This document shows, in pieces, positions 37,434-48,968 of a stretch of 64,000 nucleotides of DNA (its first letter is position 1; each line of letters begins with the position of its first letter). Both the position numbers and the translations under genes were made by a program. The notes beneath the pieces are model-generated. The model was not told the DNA's origin, made no database searches, and saw nothing but the letters and a program-made list of their open reading frames with translations. This DNA is from Linanthus parryae (taxonomy: Eukaryota; Streptophyta; Magnoliopsida; Ericales; Polemoniaceae). The DNA lies in NCBI GenBank assembly GCA_023055425.1, contig JALGPY010000071.1, forward strand, positions 1-64,000, in the 5' to 3' direction.

Positions 37434-39999
37434 TTGGCGTTTCTGCATTGATTACAGAGCTTTGAATGAGATTATCATCAAAAATAAGTTTCCCATTCCA
37501 GTAATTGATGAACTACTGGATGAGTTACATGGAGCTACTATATTCTCTAAGCTAGACCTTAGAGGCTGGGTATCACCAAGTAAGAATGAGAGAGGAGGAC
37601 ATTCCTAAAACTGCTTTTAGGACTCATGAAGGACTCTATGAATTTAGGGTCATGCCTTTTGGTCTCACAAATGCCCCAGCCACCTTCCAAGCTCTCATGA
37701 ATGAAGTCTTCAAACCTTATCTCAGAAAGTTTGTGTTAGTCTATAGCAAGACCTTTGGAAGACCACAAACACCACTTGACCATCACCTTACAAACTCTTA
37801 AGGACCACACCCTCTTTGCAAAGAAGAGTAAATGTGCTTTTGGACAAAGCTCAATTGAATATTTGGGGCACATCATCTCTAAGGAGGGGGTGGAGGCTGA
37901 TCCTAACAAGGTTGCTAGCATGATCTCTTGGCCAATACCCAACAACATTAAATCCCTCAGAGGATTCTTGGGATAAACTGGATATTATAGAAGGTTTGTT
38001 CTAGGGTATGGAAGTATCAGTAAACCTTTAACAGACTTACTCAAAAAAGATAGCTTTGTTTGGAATGAAGATGCCACCCAAGCCTTCACTCATCTCAAGA
38101 CAGCTCTAGCTAGTGTGTCTGCTCTTGCCTTACCTGATTTCACTAAAGAATTTGTGTTAGAAACTGATGCAAGTGGAGTGGGAGTGGGAGCTGTTTTGAT
38201 GCAAGAAGGGAAACCCTTGGCTTACTACAGTCAAGCCATTTCTCATAAACACATGGGCTTGTCAACTTATGAGAAAGAGCTTCTAGCAATTGTACAAGCC
38301 ATTAATAAGTGGAGGCATTACTTGGAAGGAAATCATTTTCTTATAAAAACAGATCACCAGAGTTTGAAGTTTATCTTGGCACATAGAGTACATACATTGG
38401 TGCAACAGAAATGGCTCACCAAGCTTATGGGGTTGGATTATTCTATTACTTACAAAGCTGGACATGAGAATCTAGCTGCTGATGCTCTATCCAGATTCTC
38501 ACAACCTGTGCAAGGAGAAGTACAATGTGCATCTATAACCACCATGTTACCAGGTTGGCTACAAGATGTGCAGAAATCATACAAGGATGACCAATTTGCA
38601 AACACAACCCTACAACAATGGAATGTGCTTCCTCAACCCACAGGGAAGTTTACAGTATCCAATGGAGTTATTTGGAAAAAGGGCAGAGTGTATGTAGGGT
38701 CCAGTAATAATCTCAGGACTTTGATAATCCAAGAAGTACATAACTCCAGCATTGGAGGGCATTCAGGGAGACAAGGGACATACAAGAGAGCTAGTCAATG
38801 GTACTACTGGAAGAACATGAAGATTGATATAAAGAAATGGGTCCAAAGCTGTGAAATATGTCACATAATGATATCAGAAAATGTGAAGTACCCTGGGTTA
38901 CTGCAACCACTAGAAGCTCCCTCACAACCATGGTTAGCCATCACCATGGACTTTATAGAAGGCTTGCCAAAATCAGAAGGGAAGGATTGCATATTGGTGG
39001 TTGTGGACAGGTTCACCAAATACTGCCATTTCATAGGACTCACACACCCTTATACAGCTAAAGAAGTGGCTCAAGTCATCTTTAGTGAGGTGGTTAAGCA
39101 CCATGGGGTGCCAAACAGCATAGTAAGTGACAGAGATCCCGTGTTTCTTAGCCATTTCTGGCAAGCTCTATGGTAGGAAATGAACACTGAGTTGAACCAC
39201 TCTAGTGCTTATCACCCTCAATCAGATGGACAGACAGAAAGGGTAAATCGAAGCCTAGAGAATTACTTAAGATGCATGTGTGCTGATGCCTAAATCATGG
39301 CACAAATGGTTGGGTTTGGCTGAAATGTGGCATAACACCCATTACCACAATGGGCTAAAAATGTCTCCTTTTGAAGCACTCTATGGATATCCACCTAAAC
39401 ACCTGGACTTTCATCAAATTAGCAGGGATACAAACCCGGATGTGCAGGCATTTGTGCAAGAGATAAGGAAGGTTTTGGAACTAATCAAGACCAATCTGGT
39501 TCAGGCTCAACAAAGAATGAAGATGTTTGCAGACAGACATAGATCGGAGAGGGAGTTTGCAGAAGGGGGTCATGTTTACCTGAGATTACAGCCGTACAGA
39601 CAAAGCACCATGAATCTACGCCAAAACATGAAATTAGCTCCAAAATTCTATGGCCCCTTTCTGATCCTGCAAAAAATAGGGAAGGTGGCGTACAAATTAG
39701 AATTGCCCGAAGGGGAGAAGATCCATCCGGTGTTTCATGTGTCCCAATTGAAGAAATGCGTAGGAGTGAATGTTAGGGTTGATACCAACTTACCAGGAAT
39801 TGGGAGCGACGGGCAATTCCAGGTAGAGCCTGCTGCGATTCTAGATCGGCGTTTGGTCAAACGGCAAAACGCCGGGGTGATTCAATGGCTGGTTCACTGG
39901 GTCAATTCACCGGCATCAGAAGCGACTTGGGAGGATGCGACGGTGATCCAATCCCGATTTCCACAATTTAGGGTTACGACAAGAGGACATGTCTGTTGA
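37434..39999 (+). pseudogene. Gypsy RT, RNase H, integrase and chromodomain (broken)
   Basis: Continues the Gypsy pol after the Copia insertion. RT pieces are [12 protein letters not shown], a frameshift after SKLDLR, then [20 protein letters not shown] and [11 protein letters not shown]. The catalytic FDD segment is missing: FVLVYSKTF runs on where a YFDDIL-type motif should be. RNase H has FVLETDASGVGVGAVL and KTDHQSLKFIL. Integrase has a CEICHIM zinc end, TMDFIEGLPKS, SIVSDRDPVF and [16 protein letters not shown], with stops near 39174 and 39290. The last part (39280-39999) ends in a chromodomain, ILDRRLVKR..VIQWLVHWV..EATWEDA, which directs chromoviruses to chromatin. Confidence 0.9.
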
Positions 40000-40013
40000 G
40001 AAGAGGAAGGGAA
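39998..40013 (+). promoter_or_regulatory. Gypsy polypurine tract
   Basis: GAGAAGAGGAAGGGAA, all purine, directly before the 3' LTR; this is the expected plus-strand primer. Confidence 0.85.
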
Positions 40014-40336
40014 TGTCATGAACCTGATCTACGAAGGGTAAAATGGTCAAATTACCAGGACAACTCAGCACCACATCAGAAAACACCATCCAATCCAGAC
40101 GAGCCACGTGGCACTTCAGTCCTGCAATTATAACGGAATTGTAACAGAAAGTTGTTAGACTTTGGCGCTAAAATCTTGTACAAGTAGTGTCATTTCCGTG
40201 TAATGAGTATCAATCAAGTAATAACAGTTCTTTCTGTTCTTTCTCTCTCCAATTCTCTTCAATTTCTGTTTCTTCTCTCCCTCCTAAACCCAGTTCCGCC
40301 ATTAAATGAGCTCAAGCTCTGCTCTGAACCATAACA
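40014..40336 (+). repeat. Gypsy 3' LTR
   Basis: 323 bp, partner of 26565-26887, followed by the target duplication CAACC at 40337-40341. Confidence 0.92.
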
Positions 40337-41236
40337 CAACCACTGAATCCAGAAGTATCCTATAGGACAACCAAAACCACCAGCGAAACCCTACCAACAC
40401 GAAGCCGCAAAGTTACGGTTTAACCAATCCGTGGCCGTTTTGCAAAATTATGCCACCAACAAGACCCACCCATCGTCAGCAAGAATTGATTAAACCGTAA
40501 TTTATGGCTCCCTAAAGTTTGGATCTGGGAAATTTTCTAACTCTGGGACAAATGGATGATAGGCAAATAGAGAGAGAGAGGAATGGAGGAAAGAGGTGAA
40601 ATTGTGAAACACAAGTTCCAGATACATTTAGAATAGGAGCAATAACCTAAAATAAAAGGGTATTTTAGTCTTTTTAAAATTTCTTGTGCTGTAATTAGTG
40701 TTTGTTGTGCTGTAATTATCAGCACCCTATCTGTTTTTGTCTCTTCCCTTCTTCCCATTATTTCGTTCTTTCTCTCTCTCAACCCTCTGACCTACGTTTT
40801 CAGTTGACATTGTGGTCCTTCTCTCATCCCTGACCTACGTTTTCGGCGCAGTTCCTTCTCTCAACCCTCTGGGTCTCTTTTCTCTCTCCAACATATCCTT
40901 CGCAGTTCGCACCTAATTCGTCGGTAACCAAGTTTGACTGTAAATTGGTTCCTCCACACTTCTCTTTCTCAGTTCTGTCTCTTCGGGCGAGAGGTAGATC
41001 GGTGATGAAGAAGGGGAGTTATGGTGGCAGCGATCCTCCGATTTCAGTGAATTTGTTGCGGATTTTGGGTTGACCAGTAGAACCTACAAAAACCGACTAA
41101 ATCGGTCGAAACCGGCTGGTTCACTGGTTCAGTTATAAACCGCCTGTTTTGGCCGGTTTGTTTACATAAGCGATCCAATAGCAGGACGGTACCGGTTCAC
41201 CGGTCGAAACGGCCGGTCCGGTCCGGTTTTTAAAAC

Positions 41237-41769
41237 AATGGTTTCAGGTCCATCTGGTATTGCGAGACATGGGCTTGACAAATAAAGAGCCCTCGTTTTT
41301 TTTATTGGGGAAGCGTGATCGGCCTTGTCAGCATTGCCGTCTCTACCTCTAGGTGGTTGAGGCAACCGCCTCGGCCACCCAGAAAATGAGAGCCACAAAT
41401 TCTTTTATTATATTTGCTATCAATAAAGTTTTTTTTGAGCAAAAAAGGAAGCTGTGAATGATAAACTTAAAAACTCCAACTTGATGAAGTTTTGATATTC
41501 GGTAAAATTTGCATAATTATGTTTTTACAACTTTCTTTCATATCAAAATGGATAACAAAGTGACAAGTTTTTTATAAATTTCTTACGTAGTTAAATATGT
41601 CAATTAAACAAGCACAGTGATACAACCAGTATCGTACCAGTAGCTTGAGAGACTACGAATTTCTACCAATAGTTCGTGAGGCTATGAAAAATTACGAAAC
41701 GAAACAAAATAAACTTAAATAAACTCAAAAAAATTGTTATTATCTCACGAATATTACGAACTATTACAA
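41237..41769. other. Intergenic sequence right of the nest
   Basis: AT-rich, without coding signal or recognised element ends. Confidence 0.5.
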
Positions 41770-42340
41770 TGCTTAAATAGAAAAACACTGACGTTATTTA
41801 GACAACCTGACCTAATGGGCTCGACCCGACCTACTAAATAAATAAATAAACATCTAATTATACTAATTGAATAAATAAACTAACAAACTAACTCTTAATT
41901 AAGTAATTATATAAATACCACTAATTATGATAATAATAATTATATTGTTGACTCGGATCGTAGAGTTGACCCGTATCACACTGAAAAAAGTGGTTTGACT
42001 TCGAACTTTCTAAGAAAAACTTCTTGCTAAAATAAAAACACATCCGAATTGTTTTGTTCCAACAATGTTTTTCGCAGGGCGTATGTGAAATCCACCTTAT
42101 GGATTTAGTTTCCTCCAACCTTCCAGTATTCCATATTTTTCAATTATGCAGAAAAATTAGCACTCATTATGTTCTTCAATTAATATGTGGAATCAAACTT
42201 TAATTCGCTAGATAAAATCTCGCTTAACTTTTTCTTTCGTAACTTTTTGGCTGAGTGCTCGAAGCATTGCAGAGCGAGTATAAATAGCCATGATTCACAG
42301 TGAAAGCGTGAGAAGGAAGTCACACTCATTGTCTGACACT
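41770..42340 (+). repeat. Promoter-like repeat copy C
   Basis: Shares GCTTAAATAGAAAAA, AATAAATAAATAAA and ATTTAGTTTCCTCCAAC with copy A, has the same TATAAATAG (42279-42287), and the leader GTCACACTCATTGT. It breaks off before the ATG, where MITE-like sequence begins. Confidence 0.5.
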
Positions 42341-42480
42341 ATTCACTGGGTCGTGCAAAGATTATCAAGTTTACTTTATTTTTAGACACTATTCACTTGG
42401 TCATTTTGGTTGGTGGTAAATTTTTTTTATAGCTTTTTTTAGAATAGTGTCAAAAAATGAAGTAAGCTTCAAGAGAAAAA
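42341..42480. mobile_element. Decayed copy of the palindromic MITE
   Basis: Contains TATTCACTGGGTC and again TATTCACTTGGTCATTTTGG, like the arm of the MITE at 19137-19376. Ends are unclear. Confidence 0.35.
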
Positions 42481-42790
42481 CAGTAGTAAAAGTTTTTTTA
42501 AAAACTATTTTTTATCGTCAATCGGATTTTAAACACGGGACTTAATGCAGGGGCTTCCAACACTCTGCCATTTGAGCCCACGCTAACAGTAAAAGTTATC
42601 TAAATGTAGTTTTTGAAGGTAAAAGTTAAATAGAAAAAATTATTAATATATAAAATGAGGAGAGACACAAACATAAAGTTTAGCTATATGAAGATTTTTT
42701 CTGACTCACCTACAGTAGTAATGGCTAAAAGTTATTTATAATATGATAAAAAGTTGAACATTTTTATTTTAGATATTGTAATTTTAGTTA
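42481..42790. other. AT-rich spacer
   Basis: No gene or complete repeat seen. Confidence 0.5.
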
Positions 42791-43148
42791 GAGCATCTCC
42801 AATGCTACTAGTTATAAGTTATTTATACTTTAAATAAAATTATTACATTATTTATTTTAACTATACAAAAAAATTGATACGATCTCCAATGCTACTATGT
42901 AAAAATTAGCTAAACTTAGTTGTTGTAGGTAGGAATTAAATAAAAAATAATAATTGAAATATAAAAAGAGGAGAGAGGTAGACACAAAACATATAGCTAT
43001 TCATTTTCCAGCTCTTTAAACATAGAGAGCGGGATAACTATCTGTTACAATAAATAACGGAATAGAGAGCCCATTGGAGACACATTTTTCACCTTCTATT
43101 TTATAATATAAAGATAACCGCCGTTTACATGTCCCATTGGAGATGCTC
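42791..43148. mobile_element. Tourist/PIF-Harbinger-type MITE
   Basis: Left end GAGCATCTCCAATG, right end CATTGGAGATGCTC, flanked on both sides by TTA (42788-42790 and 43149-43151), the 3-bp duplication of PIF/Harbinger elements. About 360 bp, no coding capacity. The left arm motif ATCTCCAATGCTACTA occurs twice, suggesting a nested or internally duplicated copy. Confidence 0.7.
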
Positions 43149-43279
43149 TTATTACTCCAATAGTGTTAGTTTAATGATTAGCTAAATAACACATGGCAAA
43201 TTCTCAATATTTCGTGTAAGAGAATTTTAAGGAATTCAGAACATAACAACTAAGAACATGGTTAAAGAAAATGTAAACT

Positions 43280-43490
43280 TATTGATCCGGATCGTTAAAT
43301 GTAGAGAGCGGGATAACTATCCGCTAAAATAATGAGCGTAGTAGATAACCTGTTCGAGACAACATTTTCCCCATCTTATTTATATTTTAAAGGTAACCGC
43401 TATATAAATAATCTATTGGAGATTCGATCTGGCTCGTTAAATGTAGAGAGCGGGGTAACTATATAAATAACCTATTGGCTTGGGAATATC
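43280..43490. repeat. Partial tandem copies of the MITE subterminal region
   Basis: AAATGTAGAGAGCGGG.TAACTAT occurs at about 43298 and again near 43438, and a similar string lies inside the MITE near 43025. These are end fragments without both termini. Confidence 0.55.
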
Positions 43491-43494
43491 TTAG

Positions 43495-44775
43495 TTTTGG
43501 GGGCCACATCCATACCACGTTTATTTATTTTTTATTTATGTTGTTTAGTTTAGATTTATGGTTGATGCATGCAAAAGGTAACAAGATAAATAAAACGGTT
43601 TGGATCTTTCATTTGGGATTGCCCAATCCAAATGAGTAGATCAGTTAATATGATCAACAAATAAAATGACAAGAAAAACCCTCAACGATAATATTGCGTT
43701 TTGCCTTCTCTTGCTTAGCACTCGTCATGATCAAGATGTTTTGAGTTCGGGCTTGCCAAAGAAGGCGACTTGATTCATCATGATGTGACGGGACGACGCA
43801 AGCAAGTAACGTGCGACTGCTGAAATAAGAGATCTGACGCAACTAAGATATTTCAATAGGATTGAAAACTTAGTGGCAAAACAATTAGGAGTTATCTATA
43901 AGTTAAGATAAAGAATAAGGAGTTAATTGCCTAATGAACTAAGAGTTGCATTGGATGCAACTGGAAGCTGTTTCTAGATATATAGCCCGAATTTTGGGTG
44001 ACATGCCAAAGCAGGTCCTAGAAGAGGTGAAACATGAATCTTGTCCCACTAAAAAATATATGATATTATTCGCAGTAATAGTGAGGGCCGTTAACCCGAG
44101 GAAAGTAGTGGGAGCTATATTTTTAGCTATTGTTAAGTATAGTTTAATAGTTCACAAAACTGAAATTTACATATGTCTCATTTTGTAGATTTCCGGTGAC
44201 AAACAATCAACAAACATCGAAACTATCATTACGTTCGGTCATTGAGAATGACAAATTGTTGTGAATGAAATTTTCTAGACTGTTACAGAAACTTAAGAAT
44301 TATTCTCAAACAAGAAAAGAAGTTGTACATTCTAGAGCAACCATTTCCAGAAGCACCACCTGCAGATGCTACTGCTGCTCTAAGGAAGGCACATCAGAAG
44401 ATTGTTGACGACTCTACTGATGTGACTTGCCAAATGCTTTGCACCATGAACATTGAGCTTCAGAAACAACATGAGAACATGGAGGCCTATGATACGATCG
44501 TACATTTGAGACAGTTTTTCCAAGAACAAACAAGGCATGAGCGGTATGAAGTATCAAAGTCCCTGCTCAAGTGTAGTCTGCAAGAGGGGAATCCAGTCGG
44601 ACCTCGTGCACTCCGCATGATCGGCTATATTGAGAGTCACTACTGGTCGGGATTCCCATTCATCCAAGAGTTGGCTACTGATCTTATCCTGCAATCGTTG
44701 CCGAACAGTTATAGTCAGTTCATCATGAACTACAATATGAATGAGATCAACAAAACTCTTCCAGACTTGATCTCA
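43495..44775 (+). pseudogene. Fragment of a related Copia element: leader and gag
   Basis: Plus-strand. From about 43495 it matches the reverse complement of the Copia leader (34400-35150), then gag from about 44235. The readable gag (44323 onwards) has DVTCQMLCTMNIELQKQHEN and HERYEVSKSLLKCSLQEGNP, clearly homologous to the element at 28999-37428 but diverged. It has a broken start and ends abruptly near 44775. No LTR, pol or primer-binding site. Confidence 0.8.
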
Positions 44776-44799
44776 TATGAATGTATCCAAGAGCCTATA

Positions 44800-45260
44800 T
44801 CGTCTTGTTTATCACAATTACATATTCAGATTCAGACCACGATTATGTTCACGGAAGCTTTTGGCTCCCCACATGTGCAACGTGGTGGTTATAGTTTCCT
44901 CCAACATGTAGTAACGAAGTGTATATCTTAGCTATATCGAAAAATTAACAATCAACCCATTATTCGATCAATGAAATGGTATCATATTTCAGTTCATGGA
45001 ATGAGTCATCCCATCTTAAATAGACTGCTTTTGTTGGTAGGTGCTACAATATAGAGTGAGCTGAGTATAAATAGCAATGCATTCACATTAAAACAATGAG
45101 AAAGAAATCACACTCATTGTTTGAATCATGCCATTCTTCACAATATTTCTCTTGCTAACCCAAAGTATATAGGACAGGACGGGCAAGACTTAAGGCTTGG
45201 AAGATGATGAAATATTTTGAGGCTCGTAGGTTGTGATTATTGATCCATACCTATAGTCTC
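44800..45260 (+). promoter_or_regulatory. Promoter-like repeat copy D with broken ORF start
   Basis: Has TATAAATAG at 45066-45074, the leader TCACACTCATTGTTTGAATC, and an ATG at 45128. The frame after it (MPFFTIFLLLTQSI) stops at once, but the DNA aligns with the ORF start of copy A, showing a decayed paralogue. It follows the gag fragment directly. Confidence 0.5.
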
Positions 45261-45738
45261 GACAGTTCATGTGTCACAATGGTATGGACAACACAAGACT
45301 AGCCAATGATTGTCAGCCGGGTGCGCAAATCCAGATTATATAATTCATACTGTAGGATTTTACACATTGGTTAAAGTAACAGCTTAAATGGAAACCGAGC
45401 TCAAGATACTCCGATCCAATAAACGCCTACTCTCGTCTATGCCTTTGAACGTCGAAATTGAGTGCGTTGTCTTTAAGAACGACTTCGCCAATAATGAGGC
45501 AGCCGTCCTCCAGGATTCAACGACGTATCTCGATCGGTATGCACTCACTAAGCTCGAGATACGAACTCTTCCATGACTCTGGCTATAGCTATGACTTAAG
45601 AGCAATTTCAAATAATAAAATGCTAAAATTTTCTATAGAACATTTTTCCAATGATAAGAATAGTAAAAAGTAAAGTTTGAACTTAACTTTAAAATGCTTT
45701 TTTATTAATAGCTTTTGTCATTGATTCAAGAGCAGTCC

Positions 45739-45769
<31 letters not shown>

Positions 45770-46404
45770 AGAAAAAAAAAGAGAGACTAGTCACCTCAAG
45801 TTTAGGGCTCTCTTAATATTTTTTTGGAAGGAAATGAGAGCATCAGATTAAACAAACAGAAAGATAACAAAGTGCTTCACAAATCCACAAAGAGCTCAAA
45901 CCACAAGCTCATCGCAAAGGCACCCAAAAGACCAAAAAGCACTTGTCCTCAAAACAAAGCTGAAAGACTCCCTAGAGATCAAACTAACTAACTGCAAACG
46001 AACTAGACTACTCGACAACTGAAGGCAACAAATCTCCTGCATGATCAGGTTCAGGTCCTTGATCCTCCTTCTCCACTCCACTGGTAAGGGCTTCCTGCTA
46101 TCCTCCACTTCCTTCTTCAGCTGTGAACGAAAATGAGCAGTGGATTTATTAGTAAGGTGAAGGTGAAAGTGTTAAAAACCTCTTCTAACCAAAGTGTGAA
46201 GAGCACAAAACCTCTTTGAGAAGGGGGAAATAAGTTTCGTGTACGTATGAATGTGCTACTTCTTTTTTTTGTGAAATGTATGAATGTGCTACTTCGGAAC
46301 CGTTAGATTATTATAGGAGGAATGATTAAAGATTGAACTCTTTTAGTCTTTTTCCCTCCCAGTCTCCACGCCCACCTTTCGACACAAGCTAAAATACTCC
46401 ACAT
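45261..46404. other. Intergenic stretch with a 23-C run
   Basis: Includes a short open frame at 45388-45576 (METELKILRSNKRLLSS) that I do not recognise, a C homopolymer at 45737-45759 followed by an A run, and minus-strand sequence at 45896-46108 that is open but unidentified. No supported gene. Confidence 0.45.
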
Positions 46405-46413
46405 TACAATTTA

Positions 46414-47915
46414 GGGTAAAAGACGCTGACCACCCCTGGGTTTAGGACTAATTCCTCTCAGCTACCCTGGGTTTTGGATAAAGACAATCTGCACCTTTTT
46501 TTGGATGGAAGATAACAGTTGACTAACAACACGGATAAAAAGACCATTTTACCCCTAAAATGTGAGAAAATGTCCTCCTATATATTACACTCATCTCTCA
46601 TAACCCTAATCCCCCTCTCTCTTACCCTCTCTCCCCCTCAACAGCCGACTCTTTTTTCTCTTCCCCTTCTACTTCATTTCTTCCCCAATCACTCTGTCGA
46701 TCGAATCCTGCTCCTTCATCTCATCTTCTCCTCTATCCCCGCCAGCAAACAACCACTAGAAATCACCCCCAGCAACCAACCACCAGTACCAATCTCCTCC
46801 TTCATCTTCTCCTCTCTCTCTCTCGATCTGATGAAGAAGGAGCACCAAACGAACACCACGAGCGGCGGAGGCGGCGCTGAACAGAGGCGGAAAAACTTCC
46901 AGATCTGACCCATTCGTTGCCCCCTCTCGAATCGACACCGACCGCCACCGCCACCGCACGTCGGCGATGAAGACGACACGACGACGAAGACACGACGACA
47001 TCGGCGATGACGAAGACACGAGGACGAAGTCACGACGACGTCGGCGATGGTTCTGGTAAGGCAAGACGATGTACGTTGATGGTAAACACAGGTTCTGGGT
47101 TAAAACTAGGGTTCTGGGTTCATCTTCAACCAGATTGTTGTTGTTTTTTATTTGATTTCAGTACCAATTGAGTTTGATTTCAGTACCAATTGGGTTTCTG
47201 GGTTAGGAATGTTTTTTTTTAAAAAAAATTTGATTTCAGTACAAATTGGAGGGGTTGGTGGAGTTAGATTTGGGGATGGGTTGTGTTGGTGGAAATGGAT
47301 GCGGCGGGGCTGAGTTGAGATGGCGGTGGTGTTTTTGATTCTTATGAAGATTTGTTGCCAATGGATTTTGCTACTATTTGTTATGTATTTGACTAGGTTT
47401 AGAAATCAATTGTATTCTTTTCCTTGGCCATTTTGTAAAGTTTGAAGGAGAAATTGCAGGTTTTTGTGGTTCGATTACTTCCATTTTAGCTATTTACGTT
47501 TTCTTTCATTGAGATAGCGGTGGCCACCACAAGGATGGTGGTGGTGTTCTTGTTGCAGCAGTGGCAATTTGAGGCCAAATGAGAGTTAGTGATTGAAATG
47601 AGAGGCGGTGTGCTTGAAATATTTAGGGTAGCTTCTTACCAACATTGTCGCTGATTGGCACAAGAATTTTTGGGTATTTTCTAGGTGTGTTCTTGGTGTT
47701 GGATGATAAACAATGGGTAATGTAGTCCAAAATATACACAGGGGCAATATTGTCCGAAAAAAGTATATTTCTCCCCTTTCTAACAGAATAGGACAGAAGG
47801 GTGCTTTGTGTCCACGGAATATTGCGTTAAGTGGGTGCAGATTGTCTTCATCCAAAACCCAGGGTAGCTGAGAGGAATTAGTCCTAAACCCAGGAGTGGT
47901 CATCGTCTTTTACCC
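46414..47915. mobile_element. Non-autonomous Mutator-like element (MULE), 1502 bp
   Basis: Terminal inverted repeats of about 82 bp, nearly perfect, starting GGGTAAAAGACG and including CTGGGTTTAGGACTAATTCC. A perfect 9-bp target duplication TACAATTTA lies at 46405-46413 and 47916-47924, diagnostic of Mutator-type insertion. The interior has pyrimidine-rich then GC-rich sequence (about 46600-47060) resembling a host 5' untranslated/first-exon region, but no recognisable protein and no transposase. Confidence 0.88.
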
Positions 47916-48499
47916 TACAATTTAAATATGCAACTATGAGTAAAGTAGTGCATGTAATCAAGTAAATAGAAAATGATAAGAACGATAAACAATATACTAC
48001 GGTACGAGTCATAAGACGTCATAAGACAATATTAAATAAATAATAACAACAATTAGGGCTGAGCACGGACCGGGTCGGCCGGGTAAAAGCCGTATTTCTG
48101 CCCCGACCCAATGATGCCGGGTTGGACATTTCCCAACCCAAACCCAATCGAGTAACACCCAAACCCAATCAGACGTTTTGACTCGGACCGGACCGGGTCG
48201 GGTTTAACGGGTTCAGAATCTACAATATGTAAGCATAAATACAAACATAAATTGAACAATACAAGTCCAAACCAGCAAATAAAAGGGATACAAATCTGGC
48301 GACTACATAAACAGTTAAACACTATTACAATATGATATTGACATCCAGTCAAAAGAAGTTACCACTTCGCATCCTAAAACTTATAACAGAACTACGTACA
48401 ACACAAATCTGTTACAAGACAGCAAATAATCCAATTGTTGACCAGGTTGCAACAATGGATAGTTTGTGACAAGCCATGATGAGAAAGATGGCACCCATA

Positions 48500-48968
48500 C
48501 TTGGGACAAGCCTTGACCATGAGAAATAAAACCTGTAAGCCTCCAAGCCCATTTCCACCATAAGTTGGACATCTTCCTGCATAAGATCATTGAAGAAGCC
48601 AACACAAGAGTTGGTCAATATAATTTTCTGTAATAAGATCAGCATTAATGAAGGAGCACATACATCAGCTCTGAAGAAGAGAGATCCACACCTTGTATTT
48701 GTGGTAGCCATCACATGCAATGTGCCCTGTGTCTCCATGCTCATTTCCTGGAAATCATAGTTTAGTCTTGTATCAATAAGCATGGTGATATCCACAGAAG
48801 CTGGGGGTCCTTCCATGAGCAGAAGTGTCCCAAATCATAGAGTTTATCCAATCAATAGGCATTAAGACATTATGTAGAAAAGGAAACAAAAGGCTAACCA
48901 CCATGAGCAGAAGTGTCCCAGAAGCTGGGGGTCCTTCCATCTTCATTTGCGGCGCCCTCATCGATGAT
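48500..48968 (-). pseudogene. GH1 beta-glucosidase fragment inside the hAT element
   Basis: Family 1 glycosidases hydrolyse beta-glucosides. Three exon pieces lie in order on the minus strand. First, about 48968-48903 reads GAANEDGRTPSFWDTSAHG. Second, 48747-48692 reads NEHGDTGHIACDGYHKYK, with AG before it and GT after it. Third, 48576 to about 48500 reads EDVQLMVEMGLEAYRF..SWSRLVP after a TGCAG acceptor. This is the N-terminal region of plant GH1 enzymes, with exon junctions preserved. The catalytic glutamates lie further on and are absent. Part of the first exon is repeated in rearranged form at about 48796-48832. Confidence 0.82.

Larger units (their letters stand above)
26565..40336 (+). 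mobile_element. Complete Gypsy chromovirus, split by a Copia insertion
   Basis: Two 323-bp LTRs (TGTCATGAAC...CATAACA), a primer-binding site, a polypurine tract, and a perfect 5-bp target duplication CAACC at 26560-26564 and 40337-40341. Without the Copia insertion it is about 5.3 kb. Gene order gag, protease, RT, RNase H, integrase, chromodomain identifies a chromovirus; the small size and short LTRs suggest the Reina group. The LTRs differ at about five positions, so the insertion is fairly recent. The coding region is broken. Confidence 0.92.
24430..40728. mobile_element. Second TIR element, inserted in the outer one
   Basis: Left GGGTACTGATAATTACAGCA from 24431 and, inverted, GGGTGCTGATAATTACAGCA ending at 40727. 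The match continues for about 50 bp (ACAACAAACACTAATTA). Both ends are flanked by TA. Its own sequence is 24430-24515, about 26090-26559 and 40342-40728; the remainder is the MULE-like and Gypsy insertions. No transposase is visible. Confidence 0.65.
23958..41236. mobile_element. Outer TIR element of the transposon nest
   Basis: The left end is GTTTTAAAAACCGGACCGG, and the right end carries the same sequence inverted. Both subterminal regions are rich in ACCGGT/CCGGTT motifs. About 0.5 kb of its own sequence remains on each side (23958-24429 and 40729-41236); the rest is later insertions. No transposase or clear target duplication was seen, so the superfamily is open. Confidence 0.65.

Noticed and set aside
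23949..41245. Target duplication for the outer TIR element
   Set aside because: Flanks CGGGCATA and AATGGTTT do not match; the superfamily is left open.
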